Shown: positions 8,166 through 15,709 of the stretch, one piece after another
Layout of the letters: each line of letters starts with the position of its first letter
Position numbering within the stretch: position 1 is the first letter of the stretch
Assembly: GCA_040385525.1 (NCBI GenBank)
Contig: JAZKHE010000011.1
Coordinates: 124,001 to 188,000 of the forward strand
Direction: 5' to 3'
DNA length: 64,000 nucleotides
Source: JAZKHE01 sp040385525
GTDB lineage: Bacteria > Bacteroidota > Bacteroidia > UBA4408
Position numbers and translations under genes: made by a program
The notes under the pieces: generated by a model
The model's input: only the letters and a program-made list of their open reading frames with translations
Databases searched by the model: none
Told to the model about the DNA's origin: nothing

Positions 8166-10000
8166 CTTTTTTTAGGTAAAGGTGGTGGCAAAATAACTCC
8201 TTCTTTCATTCGTAATTCTAAATCAGGACGAGTTGTAGCTGAATCTCTTAAATATTTTTCTATCATTAAACTCGCAATTGGAGCTGCCCAAGTAGCACCA
8301 AAACCAGCGTTTTCAACCATTACCGCAATTGCAATTTTTGGATTATTTTTTGGAGCAAAACCAACAAATAAAGAGTGATCTTTTCCTCTTGGATTTTGTG
8401 CTGTACCAGTTTTTCCACAAATTGGAATGTCTTTTATTTTTGCAACTCTTGCTGTTCCTGCTTCAACAACTTGTTCCATTCCATCAATCATAATAGGGAA
8501 ATACTTTGCATCAATGCTTGTGTAATTTTTTGTTTTATATTCTTTTCGTGGTGTATTATTTTTTTCAATTCCTTTAATTACGTGAGGTGTGTAATAAAAG
8601 CCTTGATTAGCAATAATGCACATAATGTTTGCCATTTGTAATGGCGTTATACCCAACTCTCCTTGTCCAATAGAAAGCGAAACAATTGTTGATGATTTCC
8701 AGCCTCCAGGACGAAAAACTTTGTTGTAATAATCAACAGTTGGAACCATACCACGTAACTCTTGGGGCATATCTGTTCCTAATTTTTTTCCTACGCCAAA
8801 GCTCAGAACGTGATCTCGCCAATTATTATAACCGTCTTCAAATGTTTTGAATTTTTTTTGATCTACAATACTTCTAAAAACGTAGCAATAATAGGAGTTA
8901 CAAGAGTGTTGGACCGATTCAGCTAAGTTTAAGGGCGATGAGTGACGATGGCAAGCTGGTTTTCTACCCATTACTGGATAACCCATTGAACACGGATATC
9001 TTGAAGTTGGAAAAGTAACTCCTTCTTGTTGACCAATTAATCCGTTAACCAATTTAAAAGTTGAACCTGGCGGATAGTAAGCCATACAAGCTCTGTTAAA
9101 CAATGGAACGTTTAGCGTATCTAAAATTAATTTGCCATAATTTTTAGAACGTTCTCTACCTACTAATAAATTTGGATCGTAAGATGGAGAACTTACTACT
9201 GCTAATATTTCGCCTGTTGATGGTTCTATAGCGACAATACTTCCTGTTTTGTTACGCATTAATTCTTCGCCATATTCTTGCAAAGCTAAGTCTAATGCGG
9301 AATACAGATTGGTTCCTGATACAGCTAATGTATCGTAAGCACCTTCCATAAATCTTCCTTTTTGACGGTTAAATACATCAACCATCCATATTTTTTTTCC
9401 TTTAATTCCTCGTAATTCTTTTTCGTACGATTTTTCAATACCACTAATACCAATGTAATCGCCCATTTTGTAATAGGTATCTTTTTTTACAGTGTTTTCA
9501 CTAGCCTCACCAACATAACCTAAGGTATGTGCAGCCGCTAAACTTGGGTATTTACGTAGTGTACGAGCTTGCACATAAAAACCAGTAAAACGATACAATT
9601 TTTCTTGCAGAGCAGCATAAGTTTCTTTTGAAATTTGTTTTTCAAAAATGGATTCTTTAAAAGGAGAATAAATTTTACACGCTAATAACTTTGCACGAAA
9701 TTGCTCAATGGTAATGCCTATTGTTTTGCAAAGATTTAAAGTATCTAAATCTTTAATTTGTTTGGGAACAACCATTAAATCGTAAGCCGCCTCATTAAAA
9801 ACCATTAATTTTCCTTTTCTATCGTACACAATTCCACGAGCTGGAAACTCAGTAACATAGCGCAAAACGTTGTTTGTAGCTGATAATTTGTATTGATCGT
9901 TTACAATTTGTACGTAAAAAAGACGAGCTATAAATATTATTCCAACTGCAATAAAAATTGCAACCAACACATATTTTCTACTCGCTAAGGAAGAATTCAT
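8162..10000 (-). CDS. mrdA: Penicillin-binding protein 2 (peptidoglycan DD-transpeptidase)
   Basis: A class B PBP of 612 residues. One N-terminal membrane anchor (about 10-30) is followed by the pedestal domain and the transpeptidase. The active-site serine is in PPGSTFKLVNG (serine near 313), the SxN motif is SCNSY, and the third motif is KTGTAQNPRG (lysine near 528). It cross-links new glycan strands made by RodA during elongation. It sits between mreD (4 bp overlap) and rodA (4 bp overlap), which fixes it as PBP2 rather than the division-specific PBP3. Confidence 0.96.
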   Translation of the reverse strand: MNSSLASRKYVLVAIFIAVGIIFIARLFYVQIVNDQYKLSATNNVLRYVTEFPARGIVYDRKGKLMVFNEAAYDLMVVPKQIKDLDTLNLCKTIGITIEQFRAKLLACKIYSPFKESIFEKQISKETYAALQEKLYRFTGFYVQARTLRKYPSLAAAHTLGYVGEASENTVKKDTYYKMGDYIGISGIEKSYEKELRGIKGKKIWMVDVFNRQKGRFMEGAYDTLAVSGTNLYSALDLALQEYGEELMRNKTGSIVAIEPSTGEILAVVSSPSYDPNLLVGRERSKNYGKLILDTLNVPLFNRACMAYYPPGSTFKLVNGLIGQQEGVTFPTSRYPCSMGYPVMGRKPACHRHSSPLNLAESVQHSCNSYYCYVFRSIVDQKKFKTFEDGYNNWRDHVLSFGVGKKLGTDMPQELRGMVPTVDYYNKVFRPGGWKSSTIVSLSIGQGELGITPLQMANIMCIIANQGFYYTPHVIKGIEKNNTPRKEYKTKNYTSIDAKYFPIMIDGMEQVVEAGTARVAKIKDIPICGKTGTAQNPRGKDHSLFVGFAPKNNPKIAIAVMVENAGFGATWAAPIASLMIEKYLRDSATTRPDLELRMKEGVILPPPLPKKR

Positions 10001-10515
10001 GATTTTTCTGATTTATCAAAACGAATATATTGACTAATCATTATCAAAATCATTGTGAAAAACACACTTAAAATTGATCTAAATATAACTCTGAAAAATT
10101 CAGAAAAACTAAACTCTTCTAAAAAGAAAAAGAATAAGTGATGTATGCTCGTCATTACAAGAGCATAATATAAAAATGATTGTATGCCTAATTGATTTAA
10201 ATCGGGTTTGCTACTTGCATTAAAACCTTCTCGTGGCGAAAATAAATCTAAAAGTGGTTCGCGAATAAATGCAATTAATAGCGTTGCAGCTGCGTGCAAT
10301 CCGCCTGTGTTGCAAAACATATCTATACAAATACCTAAAACAAATGCGATAACTAAAATTGCCCATTTTTTTAACTGAATTGGCAAGGTTATAATAAACA
10401 AAATATATAAATACGGATTTATATAGCCACTCAATTGAATGTTGTTTAATATTAGTACTTGTAAAAACACTAATAAAATAAATGAACCTAAGTATTTTAA
10501 AATATCAATTATCAC
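9997..10515 (-). CDS. mreD: Rod shape-determining protein MreD
   Basis: A 172-residue hydrophobic protein with about five membrane segments, fitting MreD in size and position between mreC and mrdA. MreD is a membrane partner of MreC in the elongasome; sequence conservation in this family is poor, so synteny carries the call. The start is a GTG at 10515 that lies inside the end of mreC (11 bp overlap). PLLDLFSPREGFNASSK in the centre is reminiscent of Bacteroidetes MreD proteins. Confidence 0.88.
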   Translation of the reverse strand: MIIDILKYLGSFILLVFLQVLILNNIQLSGYINPYLYILFIITLPIQLKKWAILVIAFVLGICIDMFCNTGGLHAAATLLIAFIREPLLDLFSPREGFNASSKPDLNQLGIQSFLYYALVMTSIHHLFFFFLEEFSFSEFFRVIFRSILSVFFTMILIMISQYIRFDKSEKS

Positions 10516-11347
10516 TTTTTTGCGATTTTTCTTCTAAAGCTTTTCTTTCGTCTTTTAAAAGATTGGTTACAACATAAATGTGTGTTACGTTTTTAAAGTT
10601 TGTGCTGTATTTTACTTTTAGTTTAAAAAAGTTTCCACCTTCATCTTTTTCAACTAAATAAATTGTTCCAATTAAAATATTTTCTGGAAATATAGATGAG
10701 AACGAATTAGTAACAATTGTATCGCCAACTTTTACATTTACGTGTGTTGGAATGTCTGTAAGCGTTCCAAAGCGGTAGTCATCACCATCCCACGACATAG
10801 AGCCGAAGTAATTATTCTTTTTAATTTTAGCACTAATCTTTGCATCTTTGTTTAAAACCGATAAAACAGAAGTGAAATTTTCGCTAACATCTTTTGTAAT
10901 ACCTACAATTCCGTTACTACTTATTACTGCAACTTCTGGTTTAATTCCGTGTTTACTGCCTTTGTTAAGTGTAATATAGTTATTGCGTTTATTAACGGAG
11001 TTGTTTATAATTTTTGATTGAATGTAAGTATATTGCTGTTTTAGTAATGTATCTGAAACGGATATAGTTTGATTTTGAGCTAATGTTTTGTTTAACGACT
11101 CTGGCGATAAACCATGCAAACGTGCGTTTTCGGCTGCTAATTGCTCGTTAACTTCTTTTAAATATAAATATTCGCGAACATCCGCAACAAGGGACAATAT
11201 ATTTCCTGATAACGTGTTAGATGAATTAATAAATGCAGATCGCTGAAAAGAGTTGTTACGAAATATTAATGCAAAACAAATTAGTTCTAAAAAAATAAAG
11301 AGAAAAAAATTAGCTCTTTTTTTTATGAAAATAATCAGGTTATACAT
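10505..11347 (-). CDS. mreC: Rod shape-determining protein MreC
   Basis: A 280-residue protein with one N-terminal membrane helix (about 14-31), a coiled-coil stretch (about 60-90, LKEVNEQLAAENARLHG) and the two beta-barrel domains of MreC. Typical segments are NKGSKHGIKPEVAVISSNGIVG and VGDTIVTNSFSSIFPENILIG. MreC lies in the periplasm and bridges the cytoskeleton and PBP2/RodA. It starts 20 bp after mreB and overlaps mreD by 11 bp. Confidence 0.94.
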   Translation of the reverse strand: MYNLIIFIKKRANFFLFIFLELICFALIFRNNSFQRSAFINSSNTLSGNILSLVADVREYLYLKEVNEQLAAENARLHGLSPESLNKTLAQNQTISVSDTLLKQQYTYIQSKIINNSVNKRNNYITLNKGSKHGIKPEVAVISSNGIVGITKDVSENFTSVLSVLNKDAKISAKIKKNNYFGSMSWDGDDYRFGTLTDIPTHVNVKVGDTIVTNSFSSIFPENILIGTIYLVEKDEGGNFFKLKVKYSTNFKNVTHIYVVTNLLKDERKALEEKSQKSDN

Positions 11348-11367
11348 TCAGCAAAAAACACGATAAA

Positions 11368-12390
11368 TTATCTAATTAAGAAAGGGAATTTTCCAATATT
11401 TTTTAAAGCAATACCAGTTCCGCGGGCCACAGCTCTTAAAGGATCTTCAGCAATATGAACAGGTAATTTTGTTTTTAAAGAAATACGTTTATCTAAACCT
11501 CTAAGCATTGACCCACCACCTGCTAAATAAATACCTGTGCGGTAAATATCGGCAGCTAATTCAGGAGGAGTCATTTCTAAACAACTTAAAATAGCTTCTT
11601 CAACTTTCGCAATCGATTTATCTAAACATTGTGCAATTTCCTGATAAGAAACAATAATTTCTTTTGGAATACCTGTCATTAAATCTCTTCCGTGTACTGC
11701 ATAATCTGGCGGAGCATTTTCAATTTCGGTCATAGCAGCACCCACTTCAATTTTTACTCGCTCAGCAGAACGCTCACCAATTAAAATATTGTGCTGACGA
11801 CGCATATAATCTTCAATATTTGCAGTAAAATCATCACCAGCAGTTCTAATTGATTTGTCGCAAACAATACCACCCAAAGCAATTACGGCAATTTCTGAAG
11901 TACCACCACCAATATCAATAATCATATTTCCCATTGGTTCTTCCACGTCAATTCCAATACCAATTGCAGCAGCCATTGGCTCGTGCAACAAGTAAACCTC
12001 TTTACCACCAGCGTGTTCAGCACTATCTCTAACGGCGCGTTTTTCTACTTCAGTAATACCAGACGGAATACAAATAACCATTCTAAGCGAAGGATTAAAT
12101 ATTTTTTTGCCCGGATTAATCATTTTAATCATTCCTTTAATCATAGACTCTGCAGCTTCAAAATCTGCAATTACTCCATCTTTTAAAGGACGAACTGTTT
12201 TAATATTATCGTGAGTTTTACCATGCATTTGTTGCGCATTTTTACCAACAGCAATCACTTTTCCTGTTTGTCTGTCAATAGCAACAATCGATGGTTCATC
12301 AACCACCACCTTATCATTGTGAATGATAATTGTGTTAGCTGTACCTAAATCTATAGCGATTTCTTGTGTTAAGAAGTCAAATAATCCCAT
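11368..12390 (-). CDS. mreB: Cell-shape actin homologue MreB
   Basis: A 340-residue actin-like ATPase, the usual length. The phosphate-1 motif is AIDLGTANTIII (12-23), the phosphate-2 region is NMIIDIGGGTSEIAVI, the adenosine motif is YLAGGGSMLRGLD, and IPSGITEVEKRAVRDSAEHA is a very conserved MreB block. An amphipathic N-terminus (MGLFDFL) fits membrane binding. It leads the mreBCD-mrdA-rodA run and lies 73 bp after purH on the same strand. An inverted repeat sits just upstream of the start (12404-12419). Confidence 0.98.
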   Translation of the reverse strand: MGLFDFLTQEIAIDLGTANTIIIHNDKVVVDEPSIVAIDRQTGKVIAVGKNAQQMHGKTHDNIKTVRPLKDGVIADFEAAESMIKGMIKMINPGKKIFNPSLRMVICIPSGITEVEKRAVRDSAEHAGGKEVYLLHEPMAAAIGIGIDVEEPMGNMIIDIGGGTSEIAVIALGGIVCDKSIRTAGDDFTANIEDYMRRQHNILIGERSAERVKIEVGAAMTEIENAPPDYAVHGRDLMTGIPKEIIVSYQEIAQCLDKSIAKVEEAILSCLEMTPPELAADIYRTGIYLAGGGSMLRGLDKRISLKTKLPVHIAEDPLRAVARGTGIALKNIGKFPFLIR

Positions 12391-12403
12391 TTTTAACGTA
12401 TTT

Positions 12404-12419
12404 GCCTTAAAGTTAAGGC
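12404..12419 (-). promoter_or_regulatory. Perfect inverted repeat in the mreB leader
   Basis: GCCTTAA and TTAAGGC, 7 bp arms separated by 2 bp, 13 bp before the mreB ATG. The minus-strand sequence TAACTTTA inside it is one base away from the TAnnTTTG promoter box. It could be an operator, a small leader hairpin, or the promoter itself; the sequence alone cannot decide. Confidence 0.4.
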
Positions 12420-12463
12420 GATTTTTAGAGTTTTTGCTATACTTTTTAAAATTTATTAAACAT

Positions 12464-13987
12464 TTAGTGTTTAAAATGTCTAACGCCTGTTACAACCATT
12501 TTCATTTTGTGTTGGTTGCAGTAGTCAATCGATTCTTTATCTTTTATTGAACCACCTGGTTGTATTACTGTTTTAATCCCAGCATTATCAGCTATTTCAA
12601 CACAATCTGGGAAAGGAAAAAATGCATCAGAAGCCATTACAGCGCCGTTTAAGTCAAAGCCAAAACTTTTAGCTTTTTCAATTGCTTGACGTAGCGCATC
12701 AACTCTTGATGTTTGACCTGTTCCTCCAGCTAATAGTTGTTTGTTTTTAGCTAAAATAATTGTGTTTGATTTGGTGTGTTTTACTAATTTATTTGCGAAC
12801 AATAAATCTTCAATTTCTTCGGCACTTGGTTTTAAATCAGTAACCGGTTTTAAATCTTCGGCTACTTCTGTTTTAAAATCTTTGTTTTGCCATAAAACTC
12901 CGTTTAATATTGTTCTTACTGAGTTTTGAGCTAACGGTGTGTTTTTTCTTTTTAAAATAATTCGATTTGCTTTTTGTTTTAAAGTTTCTAACGCTTTAGC
13001 GCTATATGCAGGAGCAATAATTACTTCAAAAAACAATTTATTAATTTCTAAAGCAGTTTCTTCATCAACTTCAGCATTAGTAATCAACACGCCTCCAAAT
13101 GCAGAGGTAGGGTCGCCAGCTAAAGCATCTTTCCAAGCATCAACTAATTTTTCGCGAGAAGCAAGTCCGCAAGCGTTATTGTGCTTTAAAATGGCAAAAG
13201 TAGTTTGTGTAAACTCATCAATTAAATTTACAGCGGCATCAACATCTAACAAATTGTTGTAGCTTAATTCTTTTCCGTTTAATTTTTCAAAAACAGCATC
13301 TAAATCACCAAAAAACTTACCAGCTTGATGTGGATTTTCGCCGTAACGCAATGTTTGTGAGTGTTGTACGCTTTGTTTTAAATAGGTGTTTTGATTATTA
13401 TCGAAATAATTAAAAATTGCAGTATCGTAATGAGATGATGTGTTAAAAGCTTCTCCAGCAAAATGTTTTCTATCGTTTAAATCGGTAGCTCCATTTTTTT
13501 CGTTTAAAATAGTAAGCAATTTTCCGTACTGATTTTTACTAGAAAGAATAACAACATCTTTAAAGTTTTTTGCTGCAGCTCTAATTAATGAAATTCCACC
13601 AATGTCAATTTTCTCAATAATTGCAGCTTCTTCAGCGCCAGAGCTAACTGTTTCTTCAAAAGGATATAAATCTACAATTACTAAATCTATACTCGGAATT
13701 TCGTATTGCGCAATTTGTTGTTGGTCTTCAGTATTATCTCTTCGGTTTAAAATTCCACCAAAAACTTTTGGATGAAGCGTTTTTACTCTTCCTCCTAAAA
13801 TTGAGGGATAAGAAGTTAAATCTTCAACAGCCACAACTTTACTTCCTAATTTTTCTAAAAATTCTTGCGTACCACCAGTTGAATAAATGGTTACGCCCAT
13901 TTCGTTTAATTTTTTTACAAGCGGCTCTAAACCATCTTTGTAATAAACAGAAATTAAGGCAGTTTTTATGGTTTTTGTTGTGCTCAT
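12464..13987 (-). CDS. purH: Bifunctional AICAR formyltransferase/IMP cyclohydrolase
   Basis: A 507-residue PurH carrying out the last two steps of IMP synthesis. The N-terminal IMP cyclohydrolase domain (1 to about 190) shows YSTGGTQEFLEKLG and LGGRVKTLHPKVFGGIL. The AICAR transformylase domain shows LRYGENPHQ, the loop LKHNNACGLAS and, near the C-terminus, SDAFFPFPD and VIQPGGSIKD. The length is slightly short but all motifs are present. It precedes the mre operon on the same strand, a neighbourhood seen in other Bacteroidetes. A TACTTTTG box lies 24 bp upstream. Confidence 0.98.
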   Translation of the reverse strand: MSTTKTIKTALISVYYKDGLEPLVKKLNEMGVTIYSTGGTQEFLEKLGSKVVAVEDLTSYPSILGGRVKTLHPKVFGGILNRRDNTEDQQQIAQYEIPSIDLVIVDLYPFEETVSSGAEEAAIIEKIDIGGISLIRAAAKNFKDVVILSSKNQYGKLLTILNEKNGATDLNDRKHFAGEAFNTSSHYDTAIFNYFDNNQNTYLKQSVQHSQTLRYGENPHQAGKFFGDLDAVFEKLNGKELSYNNLLDVDAAVNLIDEFTQTTFAILKHNNACGLASREKLVDAWKDALAGDPTSAFGGVLITNAEVDEETALEINKLFFEVIIAPAYSAKALETLKQKANRIILKRKNTPLAQNSVRTILNGVLWQNKDFKTEVAEDLKPVTDLKPSAEEIEDLLFANKLVKHTKSNTIILAKNKQLLAGGTGQTSRVDALRQAIEKAKSFGFDLNGAVMASDAFFPFPDCVEIADNAGIKTVIQPGGSIKDKESIDYCNQHKMKMVVTGVRHFKH

Positions 13988-14010
13988 GGCTAAATGGAGT
14001 TTAGAAAGCG

Positions 14011-14018
14011 CAAAAGTA
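14011..14018 (-). promoter_or_regulatory. -7 promoter box (TACTTTTG) of purH
   Basis: Exact TAnnTTTG on the minus strand, 24-31 bp upstream of the purH ATG at 13987. No clear -33 element. Confidence 0.5.
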
Positions 14019-14089
14019 ATTATATTTCTAGGTTTAAAACGCCTTGTTAATTACTATGTAATAAAATATGATTTTTCTAATTTTACTTT

Positions 14090-14251
14090 AAAACTTTATG
14101 AATTAAGATAGACTGAAATTCGAGAGACGTGCGTTAGCCTGACAAAACGCGAAAGCGAGTGGCTTAGTGTGAAAGCATTCGTTTTGTCTTGACTTTTTTT
14201 GGTTGGTTTTTTGTGTCAAGACAAAAAATGAACGTAAAGACCCAATGCACT
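14090..14251 (+). repeat. Structured intergenic repeat, copy 1
   Basis: About 160 bp shared with 42048-42207, nearly identical over the core. Structure visible: GCC (14137-14139)/GGC (14161-14163) enclosing CGC-GAAA-GCG (14148-14157), a GNRA-type tetraloop; arm GACAAAACG (14141-14149) able to pair with CGTTTTGTC (14180-14188); a 12 bp hairpin 14182-14193 with 14215-14226; and an outer stem 14166-14171 with 14246-14251. The second and third pairings compete for the same bases. It ends about 130 bp before the permease start and is read on the same strand. Function unknown: structured RNA, attenuator or a small mobile repeat are all possible. Confidence 0.7.
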
Positions 14252-14369
14252 TTTTTATTTGCTTTGTTGTATAGTTAAGCGAAAGAAATCTTTTGTAGGT
14301 TTCGTATATTCAATAACAAAAAATTCAGTTAAACGACCTTTATCTACCTTTATTTTATTACTTTTTTGC

Positions 14370-14377
14370 TACATTTG
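14370..14377 (+). promoter_or_regulatory. -7 promoter box (TACATTTG) of the permease gene
   Basis: Exact TAnnTTTG ending only 5 bp before the ATG at 14383, so transcription would begin at or next to the start codon (predicted leaderless mRNA). Confidence 0.5.
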
Positions 14378-14382
14378 ACTTA

Positions 14383-15627
14383 ATGATATTTAGTAGAATT
14401 TTACAAGAAAGTTTTTTATTTGCTTGGCATTCGCTAACAGCAAATAAGTTGCGTTCGTTTTTGTCGTTGTTGGGGATTACAATAGGCATTTTTGCTATAA
14501 TTACCGTATTCACAATTGTAGATTCGCTCGAAAAAAACGTGAGAAATAGTGTTGCTTCGTTGGGCGAAAACGTTGTGTTTATTCAGAAATGGCCTTGGGA
14601 GTTCGGTGGCGAGTATCCTTGGTGGAAATACATGAACAGACCAAAACCAAAGTTAGAAGAGCTTGACGATGTAACACGAGTTACGCAATTGGCTGATGCT
14701 ACTGCGTTTGTAACAAGCTTGCGCAAAACAGTAAAGTTTGAAAGCAATAGTATTGATGGTGCCGATTTAAATTTGGTGTCACATAATTACGATAAAGTAA
14801 GAAGTTTTGACATTGCTCAAGGGCGTTATTTTACTGATCACGAAAGTGGGGCAGGCCGCTCGGTTGCATTAATAGGAGAGAGCATTGCTGGTGTATTATT
14901 TGGATCGCTAGATCCAATTGGAAAAAAAATAAAAATTTTAGGTAGAAAAGTAACTGTAATTGGCGTTTTTGCTAGAGAAGGAAGCAGCGTTATGGGAAAT
15001 TCGGCAGATAATTTAATTGTAATTCCTGTAAATTTTGGAAAAACTTTAGTTGATTTAAAAGGAGAAAGAGGCGAAACCATGATTATGGTAAAAGCAAGAG
15101 ATGGAATAAAAAACGAAGATTTAAAATCTGAACTTACAGGCGTAATGCGCGCTATTCGTAAATTAAAACCATTAGAAACTGATGATTTTGCATTAAACGA
15201 AACTAAAATGTTGAGTAAAAGTTTTGATAGTATTTTTAGCGTAATAGGTTTAGCAGGCTGGATAATAGGTGGTTTTTCTATAATTGTGGGCGGTTTTGGT
15301 ATTGCCAATATTATGTTTGTTTCTGTAAAAGAACGCACAAGTATGATTGGTATACAAAAATCGTTAGGCGCAAAAAACTATTTTATTTTGTTGCAATTTT
15401 TAATTGAAGCTATTTTGTTGAGTTTTGTTGGTGGTTTAATAGGATTGTTGCTTGTGTATTTAATTACGTATGGCGTTTCGCAAGGTTTTGATATGGATAT
15501 GATGTTAAGTAAATCAAACATGATTTTAGGTTTAACTATTTCAATTTTAATAGGATTAATTTCTGGGTTTATACCAGCTTATTCAGCTTCGCAACTTGAC
15601 CCTGTGGAGGCGATTAGACAGAATTAG
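14383..15627 (+). CDS. ABC transporter permease, MacB/FtsX-like
   Basis: A 414-residue protein with the MacB topology: one N-terminal membrane segment (about 22-45), a large periplasmic MacB_PCD domain (about 50-280), then three C-terminal membrane segments in an FtsX domain. The end, PAYSASQLDPVEAIRQN, is the classic C-terminus of this family. There is no fused ATPase and none nearby, so it must pair with an ATPase encoded elsewhere. It could form one exporter with the adaptor at 4468 and the TolC-like protein at 19724, but that is inference. The promoter box lies 5 bp from the ATG. Confidence 0.88.
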   Translation: MIFSRILQESFLFAWHSLTANKLRSFLSLLGITIGIFAIITVFTIVDSLEKNVRNSVASLGENVVFIQKWPWEFGGEYPWWKYMNRPKPKLEELDDVTRVTQLADATAFVTSLRKTVKFESNSIDGADLNLVSHNYDKVRSFDIAQGRYFTDHESGAGRSVALIGESIAGVLFGSLDPIGKKIKILGRKVTVIGVFAREGSSVMGNSADNLIVIPVNFGKTLVDLKGERGETMIMVKARDGIKNEDLKSELTGVMRAIRKLKPLETDDFALNETKMLSKSFDSIFSVIGLAGWIIGGFSIIVGGFGIANIMFVSVKERTSMIGIQKSLGAKNYFILLQFLIEAILLSFVGGLIGLLLVYLITYGVSQGFDMDMMLSKSNMILGLTISILIGLISGFIPAYSASQLDPVEAIRQN

Positions 15628-15709
15628 ATGCAAGAGCAAAAATTTAAGAACTTAAGATTTTGATAAACAGTGTACGTTGTTTATTTTGTAGAAAAATAAT
15701 GTGAAATTG

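Larger units (their letters stand above)
13988..14382. other. 395 bp divergent intergenic region
   Basis: Holds the purH promoter box (14011-14018), copy 1 of a structured dispersed repeat (14090-14251) and the permease promoter box (14370-14377). I see no credible gene in it. Confidence 0.7.

Noticed and set aside
12741..13262. Plus-strand open frames inside purH
   Set aside because: Opposite-strand shadows of a conserved enzyme with no own promoter or motif.
14090..14251. Simple rho-independent terminator as the explanation of the 12 bp hairpin
   Set aside because: There is no T run directly after it, copy 1 lies between divergent genes where none is needed, and the conserved sequence extends far beyond the hairpin.
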